Shown here: positions 36,916 through 47,846 of the stretch, piece after piece
Numbering within the stretch: position 1 is the first letter of the stretch
How the letters are laid out: every line of letters begins with the position of its first letter
Assembly (NCBI RefSeq): GCF_965638725.1
Contig: NC_134960.1
Location: 3,350,501-3,414,500 of the forward strand
Direction: 5' to 3'
DNA: 64,000 nt
From: Aptenodytes patagonicus
Lineage: Eukaryota; Chordata; Aves; Sphenisciformes; Spheniscidae
Translations under genes and position numbers: made by a program
Notes under the pieces: model-generated
Told to the model about the DNA's origin: nothing
Seen by the model: only the letters and a program-made list of their open reading frames with translations
The model's database searches: none

Positions 36916-37230
36916 CTGGGCGGAAAGGCGGGAGGGCGCCGCGCAGGGGCCGAGGGGAGCGCGGCGGCGGCGCGGGGTTGCCCGGGCCTGCGCCCAGGGC
37001 GTCGCAGCGGGGCGGGCGCCGTTGGGGCTGCCGCGGCCCGGGAGAGCGGCCTGAGGAGGCAGGGCCCAGCGAGCTGGAAGCGCGTCCAGCCCCGTGACAG
37101 AACACGGGGGTTTTCCTTCTCTTTCCTCCGGAGGTTGACGTTAGGGGCCGGGCCCTCCACGCAAAGCCACAGCCCTGGGGTGCCGTTCGTCAGCGTCCGC
37201 GTGGGCGACGGGGCTTTGCGCCATACCGCT

Positions 37231-38090
37231 CACGAACGCTTTTTGCAGAATTTGATAGATACATGGAAAAACGCTTTCCTGTCCTCGCCCCAAGTGAGGT
37301 GATGCACGCCCTGAGAGAAGCCTTGAAGCTGATCATGGGAGAACAAATTCCAAAACACAGATGCCTCGAGCATGAGAAAAAGCAAGAACAAGGAGCCCGA
37401 AGGCTTACGGGGACACGGAACGCAAGCCACACACAGCACACAGGAACATAAATTAATTTTGAGCACCTGCCAAGTTACTGTGAGCTGGTTGCATGTGATT
37501 TGTTCGGATTGGTGAAATCTAGAAGAGGACTACTTCCCCCAGGAGTGTGAAGTTAAATATTTGCGATAAGTCATACTAGGAAATACTCCAGAGTAGCCTG
37601 TGATAAGAGGGAAGACAGCCGGTGTTGCACAACTTGCAGGCTGTCGCTGAGGCGGATCTATCCGTCTCATGATGCCTTAGCGCCATTGCCTCATCGGGCA
37701 CATCCTCCTGTACCACAGCCTCTTGCTTACCCACGTCGATTGCTTACATAGGAAAAAATACAAAATTTTAATGAAAAGCCACTGAAGTTTATCCCACCTG
37801 ACAACGGTTCATTGCTCACACCTATTTCTTTATAGAAAGGTAATTCAACTTGGTGAATTCTGGACTGAAAGATAGATAAACAAGTCACGTTATCTTGTCT
37901 TCTCCGTGAGCTAAACACATGCGTGTGTGCAGTTGCCAGAGCTTAGCGAGCACTAAGAACATGGCCATGTCTGCAGCTTAAATCCACTAAGCATTTTTTG
38001 TTCGTGTGGTACAAAATACGCACCAAGATGCTGCCAGTCTGCTTCTGGAGCCAAGAATTAATATTACGTTGTTTTCACAATTAGTATAAG
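37231..38090. other. Short intergenic gap between C5orf15 promoter and VDAC1 3' end
   Basis: Under 1 kb of ordinary-composition sequence between the CpG island and the VDAC1 poly(A) region. No exon, repeat family or RNA gene was recognised. Confidence 0.7.
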
Positions 38091-38099
38091 GACAAAGTA

Positions 38100-38975
38100 A
38101 AAGGTGACATTTCAATATTTTATTCAAGTTGGGTTTGGGTTTTTTTATCCATTTTTAGTAGTGTCAAGTACAGCACTTTGGGGTCTAGTTCCACACAAAA
38201 TGGAAGACTCTCTAAAAATGTACCCATTTAGTTGCTACAAAAAAAGTGGTAATAAAACAAAAGTCCGTTTTAAATTTAGTGATGCAACTATGTGATTGCA
38301 GTTACAAAGACTCTTCCCTGATTATGGCCCTGTCTTACAAGCTTTCCAGTCAGTGCAAGGGAAAGGAACCACAACACAGGACAGGTAGTATTGGCTGAGT
38401 CACATGAAACCTCCTCCGCAACGGACTTACACAAGGTGGACAACCTAAAGCATTCTGGAGACAGCTGTAGGTGTAAGATAACCAAAAAAGACAAACCATT
38501 CATGAAATGCCTATCTAAAAAAAAATTTTTAAACAAATCCCTTTTTCAGACAAGTTTGCACATTCCATTGTGAATTGAAACCTTAAGTGTCGGAACATTT
38601 TGCTTACGGAATTAACAGTACAATATAGTGGTCTGAGATTCTTAACGTCTCAGTTTTCATACCACATTAACATATTCCTTGTGCAGTCAGTACATTAGTA
38701 GAGGTAATCAATACCTTCCTACTTCCTATCGTGGCAGCTGACAGATCTGATGGGCAATAACATTAAAAAAAAAAGCCTGGAATTAGGATTTTTTTTTATG
38801 CTTTTGTCTCCATCTCTTTAACAACATCATTTTTAAAGCTTAGCTGTCTTTAACCAGGACTAGCAGGACTGATACTTAGCAATACTTGCATCCCAGACAT
38901 AAAACATTGAAAGGTACGCTATATTCTGAAGGTAGCTATGCTGTATTTTCAAATTAGCGATTGCAGAATCACTCC
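38100..38975 (-). other. VDAC1: VDAC1 3' UTR
   Basis: This AT-rich, non-coding sequence follows the VDAC1 stop codon up to the first AATAAA hexamer on the minus strand. Its length of about 875 nt is typical for a vertebrate VDAC1 transcript. The exact end is inferred from the hexamer. Confidence 0.7.
38119..38124 (-). terminator. VDAC1: VDAC1 polyadenylation signal AATAAA
   Basis: On the plus strand the hexamer reads TTTATT, i.e. AATAAA in the VDAC1 direction. Cleavage would be expected 10-30 nt further on, about 38,090-38,110. It is the first canonical hexamer noticed downstream of the stop codon. Confidence 0.65.
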
Positions 38976-39067
38976 TTATGCTTCGAATTCCAATCCTAGA
39001 CCAAGTTTGTGACCACCTGCGTTGACATTCTTGCCATCCAACAAAGCTGACAATGTCAGTTTGATAC
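38976..39067 (-). CDS. VDAC1: VDAC1 exon 9 (residues 254-283 and stop)
   Basis: The coding part is 92 nt. It starts after CTATTTCGCAG, encodes [19 protein letters not shown] and [10 protein letters not shown], and stops with TAA at 38,978-38,976. It contains the last beta strands, which close the barrel against strand 1. The exon continues as the 3' UTR. Confidence 0.97.
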
Positions 39068-42000
39068 CTGCGAAATAGAGAAAAGCGAGAGAAAAGACCA
39101 ACTGTTAAAACTTGGAATGAGCTTTATGTTCAGTAACTGCAGCGTCTGTGTTACTGCTTTAATTTATTGGGTAGCTAGGTTAACGTAATTTGGCGGCTAG
39201 CCTTGTAAGGACTGGGCGTTTTAAAACAATTTGCAGATATGAAATCTTCCTGAATTATGAAAGTTATAACAAACCACAGTGCTAGATTCTGCTTTTTATC
39301 ACTCCAAGTAATTAAACCTCTGAGTCAGTTCACTGCTGCTGGTCCACTGATTAATCAAATTTTAGAGTCCAGTATTATGAAAAACTGGGACACTGATACA
39401 TACCCACCTTTCTAAACCACTTTAAAATCTAGGTATGAAAAGGCCCAAGCCCTGTCTACTGTAATATCTCATGTCAATCTGCTTGGTATTCTGGCAGCAG
39501 ATTTATTAGACTATATTAAAACCAAATTCACAGCAGTAAGATTGTCCTTTTCCTGGACCAGGAGACCTTGAGAAAGTCACATTTTCAAGCAAAATAAACT
39601 CAGTAATAGGAAGCCTCTGAAAGTACTAAAAATGCATTTACTTATCTGTGAAACACCTAATTGTAGATATACTTTGTATCAACATAAAAGAGTATCTGAC
39701 TGGTCAGTGGATGGTGGTCTCTAATAATTCTGCTTCCGTTAGACATCCAAAATTAACAGACCAGTCCCTGGAAAAGTTCTTCATTGGGTTGCCAAGCAGA
39801 AGAGCAATGTTACAAAACCATTTACATTTTGTCACAAAAAAACCTCTTTGATATTTCCAGACTAAAAATCATAGAATCATTTAGGTTGGAAAAGACCTTT
39901 AAGATATTAGAGTCCAACTGTAAAATATCACTTCTTGATGTCCGAATTCCTTCTGCATGGACTCACCTGGCTTTAAAGTCTGAGTGTATCCTAATCCAAT
40001 CAGACTGGAGTTGTTCACTTTAGCCTTAAAGGGAAAAAATACTGTATGTAAATAATTTGGTATCTTTTTTCAAAGTCCTTCCTACTTGAAAATTAAATAA
40101 CACCTTTTAAGCAGGTAAAGGATTTCATCTTTTAAATCACACAAAAAAATATCTAGAGTTAATTTTGCCTCAAAATCTCAAAACAGTGCCCAATAATATG
40201 ATGAAACATTCTGTGTCACTTTTAGGGAAAATCCAATAGTTGTGCTCTCGTGCTGCCAAGAACAAGACAAATAGATACATGTGCCAACTATACACCACAG
40301 AACTGCATCAAAACCGTACTTTACTGATGTAAAGGTTGCTTCACATTTCCGTTAAAGACCCTATTTTCAGATGCATATAAATGTACATGCATAGCACTCA
40401 CAGAAAAAGAGGCATCTGGGTCAATCTGATACTTGGCTGCTATTCCAAAGCGAGTGTTGCTATTACCGGCTGTCCAAGCAAGATTCACGGCAGTTTCCAG
40501 TTTATCATTCACCTTCTGGTAAATGGAGCCTCCAAATTCCGTTCCATCATTCCTGGAAGGAATGCATTAGTCTAGTTTTAAACTGCACCCCAAAACAATC
40601 ATCTTTTTTTTTTTCCAGTAAGATCTGTATTTGCAGAACATTCACTTACACCTCATTTAATATCCCTGTAACAACTAAGATGGAGACATTAGGCCAGATT
40701 GGTTATGAAATCGTTTTTAAATGCTTAAATTCATTGATGGCTACTGTATTTCAACAAACAACTTGCGAAACTGAAAAAAAGCCACGACAAACTATCAAAA
40801 ATAGACAAATGGTGACAGCTTTCAAATTTCCCTTCTCTCTAGATGGGAGTCTTTGTAGTACAGAGATTTATTCTTCTCTGCATATCTCCAAAATAATTAC
40901 TTTCCCAGGCATACGTCTCCCTAGTGCCCTGAAAGGGCTGTACCCCAATCACCGAGCCTGGGCAGTCGTCCTAACACTCCCTCGTCGGCATGCTTTTACC
41001 AGGCACAGATGAACTGCATCAGAAGTGAACATGCCAATTTAATGTCCAAGTCTATCCGCTTTTGCCAATGAATACCATTTGCACTAATCCTTACGGTACC
41101 TCTGTACTACAGATATCTCTCTACTAGAACCTGAAATGAAACTAATTTTACTTTGCAGAGAGCACTGGCCAACACCTGAATGATGACAGCCTTCTACCAC
41201 TGCTACTGAGTAGCACAACTTCCAATTACTACTGACACCAATGTCACACAGGGAATAAAGTGTGGTAAATAAAATGCAAAACGTTAGAGCATGCAGATCA
41301 TAAAAACAAGAGCAAAAGACTTCTAAAAGCCTTGCACTCCTTGTAAACCAGCGAGCATTTGAATTTCCATTTTCGCTCATTTTCTTAAAAGAGGATACAA
41401 ACGCTATTGCACAAAACGGGCTTTAAACCACAGGAAGACCTCTGCAAATAAAATACTTCTGATTATGCCTAAACTATGAAATAATCTGGGTCCACTTAGT
41501 AGAGTATTCAAAACCTTAAAAATAGGGGCAGACTTAGAATCTCCCCACTTTTACCCCTTTGGCCTGATGTTCCTTAGTTCGTAACAGTCGCACAAACAGT
41601 AGTGATATGGCTATTTAAAAGTTCAAGCAATAGCAGCAGCCTTTTAAATTGTTAGAGCAATTCTTCCAGAAAAACACTACAATACTTACTTCAGATAAGA
41701 CTGAAGCTCACATATAACTGCATGTGCTTGGCTCTCAAGAAAAGGAGGGATTAAAAAGGACTGAGGAGAGCTGGTTATACAGGCAGATTTTGTGCAAGGT
41801 TCCCACACAGCTCTGTCTTGACCTGCAACATTAGGGGGGGGCGGTCTGAGCTATGCTTAAAAAACGAGGAAAGTCATATTTAAAACTAGAAATTATCCAG
41901 CCCTACCTCCCTTTAGTTATTATTTATTATTAAAAAACAATAATAATAAAAAAGTCAAACCTCCTTCCAATTCTACTAGTAACAATAGCACTTTTCAGCT

Positions 42001-45000
42001 GTAGATAAAAAAAAACATTATCCCCCTATGAAAATTAATATATTAAGGCACCATTAAGGAAAGTAACTTGCTGAAGTCCCCAGCTGGTCTGTGTAACGCC
42101 AGGAACAAAAGACGATGCTTCAAGCCCCACCTAGTTACATTATCAGCTCTGCCACAGCATCCCTGTGAAACACCGAACTGTCTAGATATAACAACCGAGC
42201 AGGCTAGTGATGGGCGTTCCACACACAACTGTTTCAGGGATTATATAAAAACTCTGACACGTTTCAAAGCGGAAACACGTCAAATACCAAACTATTCTAT
42301 TAAAATTAATAAATAAGATTTCTATTCATATCACACATTTTATGTTTTGCCTGTCAGTTGGTAGAGTATGAATATTAAACGAACAAACAAACTAGGCGTC
42401 CTCCTGAAGATGATTTATCATCCACGTACAGTAACGGCAACCTAAGAAACAGACCCTCAGGAACCCAAGAAACAGCACAGTAAGATCTGAGCCCCTGCTG
42501 CTGTCACAAAGTTATTTTCTGCTGTTGCTTTAATTAAGACTAATAATAATTACAGCATTTTATAGCAAAAGGCAGTAACACAATATTTTGAGCTGCTATA
42601 CAGCATAACAAAGTTGAAAGTCATTGTGCTTGAAGGAATAACTCCTAACTACTGAGTGGAGGGGGGACCCCGCATATTGTTTTGATGAAAGTTTTCTGCC
42701 CACATTTTTGTGCTTTGGCAATCCTTCAAACATACTGTCTGGGCTGTGAAGGTTCAATTGTTCGGTAAGGCAGCGTGAGCTTCCTAAACCAGATCTCTGC
42801 AAAACAGCATGAAACAGAACAGAAAGCCTTTGAAGAAGCAGCTCCAGGAAGGCAGAACAGTTGTTCAGCCCCCAAATGGGAACAGCATGCAATAGCTCTG
42901 CTACATGCAAAATATCCAATTACCCAAGGGAATGGGAAAGGGGGGGCCGGGGGAATAGATTAGGTATTGCCTAATCTTAAAAACTGTCTTCCCCAAAGGC
43001 ATAAATTGCTTTTTTTAAGAGGAATAGGAGACAGAGAAATTAAGGTTTTCATGGAATTTGGTCCTGGTTTCCCACTGTTCGTGCATTCAGAAAGGACAAA
43101 TGCTTGTGTAAATAGATTATTAGGAGTTCTAATCCTAAAACAAACTTTTACACTATAACCCTTCCAGTACTAAAACAAACCCAGTCCATATCTCTTCCAT
43201 TCACTCCCTTTCGTCTGTTCTTGTTCATCCTCCGATTAACTCTCTCATCTACAGATCAAACCACCATTTTGTTTGATTTTGACGTGCAAAAGGAAGGCAT
43301 TGCTTTTATTTCAACTTTCACAAAGAATATTTTAAAACCCACTTTTTTATTATTCCATTAATAGATTCTAATAATCCTTATCTGTTAGAAAGATAGACAC
43401 TGGATGCTTGGGTGCTCAGTGAGTTCCAGTTCCTTCCATCATGCACTCCCTCACCCACATAATTCAAAGAAAAGTTAATGCAGCTAAAAAAGTGCAGCTT
43501 GCCATCTTAAATGAAGAAATAACTTCAAATCCACCATTCCCTCTTTCACCACTACTGAAATTCCATCCCTTTCATTGTTCTAGTAAGCAGCAAAATCCTT
43601 TCAAATTCCTTTTTAATGCCCATCTGCCAATACTTACACGTTAGTATGAAGCTGGAATTCATCGGTCTTATAGCCAACAGCAAAGTTGCTCTGGGTTACT
43701 CTAGATTTCGTTGTCTCATAAGTCATTTGGTAACCTGCCAGCCACCCCTCGTAGCCAACCACCAAGGCTCCACGTATTGAAGGTCCAGCAATATCAAAAT
43801 CCATGTCGCAGCCAATGTTGATGTGTTCCCTTTTGTACCCCGTCTTAACTTTAGCGCTCTTCTTCCTAAAGAGAAAAGAAAGACTCTCCTATCTTTGAAA
43901 AGGTACGCTCGTAGGTAGCAATTCAATCAAATCAGTTACTTTAACTCAGTGTAATAGTTCTGGAAGACAAAGTATGCATACCTGGAGAGCCACATGGTAT
44001 GTCACCTTCTTACCTTTCACATTTGAAAAACCCTAATTCAGCTACAGTCAATTATTTGCAATCAAGGAATAAAATGCGGTGTGGCGCCCCACTAAGCACT
44101 TCTGGGCTGTGTTCTGAAAAGCAGCGGCACAATAAACCAGACGGGAGGAGACAAAAACAAATCCTCATCTCCAACTAATCTGATGGTTTTGGATGTTTGG
44201 TAGATGCAGGGAAGGAATGGAAACTGTAGCAGTTTACAGGCTTGCCACAGAAAGTCAATAGTAGTTGGCCTGTCCCAAACAAGTAATTTTTAGAAAAACC
44301 TAGTGAACTGGGCAATTTCATTTACCGTGACAGACTTCAAGAAATCACTACTTTGCCTCCAGTGTCCTGAGGGAAAGTTTCTCCTGCTAAGGAGGCTGCT
44401 TCAGTGGCTCTGACACCCCGTTCTCTCCTTAGGATGCTTTATGAAGTTTAATGGTTACAGCCATTAGAAGGCTGCAGAAATAAACTTTCCCGAGTCACTT
44501 GTTTCTTTTTATACTATTGGCCAGAACAGTGTTTTCTCATGTGTCCTTAGGTCAGTTTACACCAAGGGTGCAAACCCTCACAAGGCAAGAGAGTTACGTC
44601 TAATATATTCAGCTACTCTTATTTAAGATTTTTTTCTTCTCTTTTTACCTTACAAGTGTCTTCTGTCTTTGACCAAATCTTTTACCGACATCTTTCCAGA
44701 AAAGTCAGGCTAATTTGAAATTTCAAATCAACCTTTCACTTCAGCTAGCAAAAACACTCTCCAAGAACTGTTTCAATGCCGTATCAGACCCACATAGAGA
44801 TTGCTCTCTTTTTTAGTATTATTATTATTTTGCACTCAGGAATTTGTGTTTTGCAAAATCAGAAATAAAGAGCAGGAGTGCCAAAAGCGCTCAGCATTAG
44901 CTCGTCTGCAACTTCTGTGAAAGTCAGCAGTACCTCTGCCACCAATGTCAATAGGGACAGAGGCAAGCTAACACGGGGCACTCCTGAAAATTACTTTCCC

Positions 45001-47843
45001 TGTTGAAGACTCATCACAGCCAGTAGGTAGTAAAGAAGGGGGAGAAGGTGTCTCATATTCAGACACGATGCATCCCTGTCAACCTAAACCAGGTCACACC
45101 AGGATTGAATCTCACTCCATTTATTCCAATTATAGTAGTCCTCCCACAAGGCAATCATTGTAACTCGGATACTACAGTGTCTGTGAAGTGCCTAAGAAAT
45201 AGCTATAGAGCTGTAACTTGTCATTCTCGTACAGGCTTTTTCTTTCTTATTTTCTTAAGAATCCCACCAGCTAAGAAATAATTATCAACGAATACTGGAG
45301 ATAATTCTGGTTAACAAATACAAAAATACTTAGTTAATGTAGAATTGGGAATGGACTGGAAGCAGTTTACAATGCAGGACGCAATCTAAAAGACTGGGTG
45401 AAACCTCCACTGGGACTATAACCCGATAGCCTGAAGTGCAGCGTGCTGCTCTGGAAAGCTAATGTGCAGAATATTTTGACTCACTGGCAGCACTGCTTGC
45501 AAAAAGATAATCGGGGAAAAAAAAAATAAACCAACATTTAAACGTACAGCTGCTGCTTAATCCCTCTGGCCCACATAAAACATGGCATCCAATCGCCGTG
45601 TCAGAAATACTCATCCACCACCAAGGCACGCTGTGGCCAGCAAGAATTCAGATGATAAATTCAGCTCGGGAGAAGAGCCCAATTACTGTGTTGACCTATT
45701 AGAGCCGTGGCCAACTGGCTCCCGGAGCTTGTTAAGCTTCGCACTACAGCTGACTTGTTTAGCGCTTTTATTCAGACAGTAGCTCATCCTCTGACATGCC
45801 CAGAAATATGCAACAGGAGTGCAAACAGAACCTTTTCTTCCCACCCTAATTCTGACTATAATTTTCAGGTTACTGTATTTAAAAGGTTGCTTGCTACAGC
45901 TTAGGATTAAAAGGGGATTGTTAATACTAAGATTTAAATCAGATGTACGTGATTTCATCATACACGGGCTGATTATTAACTGTCTCGATATCTTAGGACA
46001 GAAGGAGTAAAGAAGCAAGACAGTATTCTGGAAAAACTAAAATAAAAAATGCCTTTTTTGGTCACTTAAGCTTACTCACTTCTTACCCAGTGTTAGGAGA
46101 GAAGGAGGAGTCAAAGGTCAGCTTCAGGCCACGTGCAAGCTGAACAGAAAAGAAATTCACTGGTTGGATTTGTAATCGGAGATTGCCATAAGTGAATTTG
46201 CAAATTGCATCTTTTGAGCCAAAAATTACCTGATCTTCAAGAGTAATCTCGGTGCCTAGTGTGTTGTCGGTGTTCCACTTTTCTGTGAACATCAATCCAT
46301 ATTCCACCCATTTGTATTTTGTTTCCAAACTACCACTAACTTTGCTCGTTTCTGAGTTTGCTGAACCTGAGCTTGTAAATTCCTAAAAGGAAAAAAAAAA
46401 TTACATATATACATTTTTTATATATATATATTTGCAAATACATATATATTTGCACGCAGGCAAACACTTATACTTGTAGAACTTATTAGTCATTATAATT
46501 TGGGATATCATTCAATAGTGCAGAGTTCTCAGAAGATTTAAGAACCTCTTTGCTAGTCGTTAATACCAACACACTCTTGCCCCACAAAAAATTTCAGTGT
46601 CAGGCAGAAAAAGCATTGCACGCTAAGGGAATGGATGTGGGACAGGAACGTGGATAACTCTTACCAGCAACATGAGGTGCCAGTCTGTACAAGGTGTATC
46701 TGTGAATCAGCACGCGAGTCTGCAAATGCTTCACAGACACAGTCTAAATATTAGCTCCAATACACAGTTACATTGCAACTATACTTGTTTAGCGACTGCT
46801 AAGAAAAAGAGCGCGCAGCACGTTTAGAAACCAGCGTATTTCTGCTCCTTCAATCCAGTAAAGCAAGGGGGAGGCGCTGACACTCCCTCCGAGCACAGGC
46901 CATGGCGATGGCCTCAAATAGCAACGTGATTTTTATAGTAAGCAATTACCGTGGTTGCAAAGGAGCCCTTCACAGATTCTTCTACTCTAATTTGTGCACA
47001 ATCTCGTATATTAGACAAAAATTATAAATGCAAAGTAACTTGCAAGGTTATTAATACATCTGAAAAATGATAAGGGGAGAGTAAAGGATACGTATTTACT
47101 TTTTAAAAGAAATACACAGTAAACACAAGACCATTGCAACGTTTTGGATTTCAATGTGTTTCCAAACTCACCAGTCCATTTTCAGATTTTGTTTTCAAAT
47201 CAAGTTTTATTAACCCAAAACCTAGAAGATGAGTAAAAAATACGAATTATATATAATTTGAAAAGCACTTCTGATTTATTTCTTAAAACTCCCTTCTAAA
47301 TCGCCTGTGAACTATTAAAAAAATAAACGAAGGGTACAGTTACCAAACCACATGTTTTTATGAAGCAGATTATGCAGCTTGTACTCACTTCAGATAGCAC
47401 TTGACTGATTAATCCTCCTGACCTCAGCAATATAACTGGGACCAAATTAGGCAATAATGTCTTCATTCATACTGAGCAGCATTTTGTTCATAAGCAAACT
47501 ACTGACATCAGTGATACTATTCATGATACAAGGAAACAGTCAAAGTACAACACACAATTTTCTTCCAAAACAGTCCCATGTGGAACAGGAAGAATTTTCT
47601 CAAAAGAAGTTACCCTCCCTTTCCAGACAGCAAGGGCAATGTGAAGCTATGATAGAAAATTCTCTGGATTCTAATGGAAATTATTGGAATATTTATCAGG
47701 GGAAAGTAATAAAATCCTAACAGTTTCAGGAATCAGGTAGACGGCGAAAGACAAAACTTATTTTGGCTTTATTTACCATATCCCTTGGTGAAAACATCTC
47801 TGGCAGATTTGCCCAGATCAGCATAAGCAGGTGGAACAGCCAT
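38976..47843 (-). CDS. VDAC1: VDAC1, mitochondrial outer-membrane voltage-dependent anion channel 1 (8 coding exons)
   Basis: VDAC1 is the 19-strand beta-barrel porin of the mitochondrial outer membrane. It passes ATP, ADP, metabolites and ions, and binds hexokinase and Bcl-2 family proteins. Coding exons, in transcript order: 47843-47777, 47221-47172, 46382-46230, 46139-46087, 43865-43638, 40552-40402, 40024-39967 and 39067-38976. All junctions are GT-AG and the sum is 852 nt, giving 283 residues. The N-terminus [20 protein letters not shown] is VDAC1-type: VDAC2 has a longer N-terminal extension and VDAC3 starts differently. The membrane-facing Glu73 (FTEKW) and Cys127 (GCDMDF) are present, while position 232 is Ser (DPDASFS) where human has Cys. 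The C-terminus is LGLEFEA then TAA. The start ATG has A at -3 and G at +4. The gene lies head-to-tail upstream of C5orf15, as in human 5q31. Identity rests on recall of the human protein, not on a database search. Confidence 0.98.
39866..39925 (-). mobile_element. CR1 3'-terminal fragment in VDAC1 intron 8
   Basis: Read on the minus strand it has the CR1 3' tail signature: GGACTC, then GGTCTTTTCCAACCT and ATGATTCTATGATT. Only about 60 bp remain. It is oriented like VDAC1 and ends about 40 nt from the exon 8 donor. Confidence 0.85.
39967..40024 (-). CDS. VDAC1: VDAC1 exon 8 (residues 235-253 and first base of Gly254)
   Basis: This 58-nt exon runs from TTTAAG|GCTAAAG to AAGCCAG|GTGAGT and encodes [19 protein letters not shown]. 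It covers barrel strands 16-17 near the carboxy end. A CR1 fragment starts about 40 nt beyond its donor. Confidence 0.97.
40402..40552 (-). CDS. VDAC1: VDAC1 exon 7 (residues 184-234, Ser at 232)
   Basis: This 151-nt exon runs from CTTCCAG|GAATGATG to TTTTTCT|GTGAGT. It encodes [19 protein letters not shown] and [19 protein letters not shown] followed by DPDASFS. Residue 232 is Ser (codon TCT), whereas mammalian VDAC1 has Cys. It covers beta strands 12-15. Confidence 0.97.
40553..43637 (-). other. VDAC1: VDAC1 intron 6
   Basis: The second-longest internal intron, 3.1 kb, flanked by GTAAGT and CTTCCAG. It contains AT-rich stretches, including an imperfect TTATTATTA/AATAATAATAA hairpin-like run near 41,920-41,950. 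No gene or transposable element was recognised. Confidence 0.85.
43638..43865 (-). CDS. VDAC1: VDAC1 exon 6 (residues 108-183 and two bases of Val184)
   Basis: The largest coding exon, 228 nt, from CTTTAG|GAAGAAG to ACTAACGT|GTAAGT. It encodes beta strands 7-11, with readable blocks [37 protein letters not shown] and [18 protein letters not shown]. Cys127 is retained. It differs conservatively from human VDAC1, for example TYETTK in place of NFETAK. Confidence 0.97.
43866..46086 (-). other. VDAC1: VDAC1 intron 5
   Basis: A 2.2-kb intron flanked by GTAAGA and CTTTAG. It contains a short TAT/ATT-rich run near 44,815-44,830. No gene or transposable element was recognised. Confidence 0.85.
46087..46139 (-). 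CDS. VDAC1: VDAC1 exon 5 (residues 91-107 and part of Gly108)
   Basis: This 53-nt exon runs from GTTCAG|CTTGCACG to ACTGG|GTAAGA and encodes [18 protein letters not shown]. It carries the GLK triplet of the VDAC family at residues 94-96 and beta strand 6. It ends two bases into Gly108. Confidence 0.97.
46140..46229 (-). other. VDAC1: VDAC1 intron 4, a 90-nt open, phase-0 mini-intron
   Basis: The intron has a GTAATT donor and a TTTTCTGTTCAG acceptor. It is exactly 90 nt, starts and ends on codon boundaries, and holds 30 sense codons without a stop. Correct VDAC1 needs it removed. See the finding on possible retention. Confidence 0.95.
46230..46382 (-). CDS. VDAC1: VDAC1 exon 4 (residues 40-90, includes Glu73)
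   Basis: This 153-nt exon (51 whole codons) runs from TTTTAG|GAATTT to GATCAG|GTAATT. It encodes beta strands 2-5, including [19 protein letters not shown]. Glu73 is the membrane-exposed acidic residue linked in the family to hexokinase binding and dimerisation. The following intron is only 90 nt, phase 0 and open (see findings). Confidence 0.97.
46409..46455. repeat. TA-rich microsatellite in VDAC1 intron 3
   Basis: ACATATATACA and TATATATATATATT runs plus two copies of CATATATATTTGC-like sequence, located 27-75 nt upstream of the exon 4 acceptor in the transcript direction. Impure and short. Confidence 0.8.
47172..47221 (-). CDS. VDAC1: VDAC1 exon 3 (residues 23-39)
   Basis: Fifty nucleotides between CTAG|GTTTTGG and GGACTG|GTGAGT, encoding [17 protein letters not shown]. 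This covers the end of the N-terminal segment and beta strand 1. It completes Gly23 and ends on a codon boundary. Confidence 0.96.
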
Positions 47844-47846
47844 TTT
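47777..47846 (-). CDS. VDAC1: VDAC1 exon 2 (start codon; residues 1-22 and first base of Gly23)
   Basis: The acceptor is a T-rich tract interrupted by G, ending CCCCCAG at 47,848-47,847. The ATG is at 47,843-47,841. The exon encodes the amphipathic N-terminal helix that sits inside the pore and is involved in gating in this family. It ends TATG|GTAAAT, one base into the Gly23 codon. Confidence 0.97.

Larger units (their letters stand above)
36350..37230 (-). promoter_or_regulatory. C5orf15: CpG-island promoter of C5orf15
   Basis: A dense CpG stretch spans exon 1 and its upstream flank, with no TATA box. Two palindromic NRF1-type sites lie 80-140 nt upstream of the start codon, and a YY1-type element covers the start codon. 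Borders are visual. Divergent transcription toward VDAC1 is possible but not shown. Confidence 0.8.

Noticed and set aside
36670..37302. 210-codon plus-strand frame across the C5orf15 promoter
   Set aside because: A CpG-island artefact, antisense to real exon 1, with biased Gly/Arg/Ala composition. Divergent non-coding transcription is possible but not supported.
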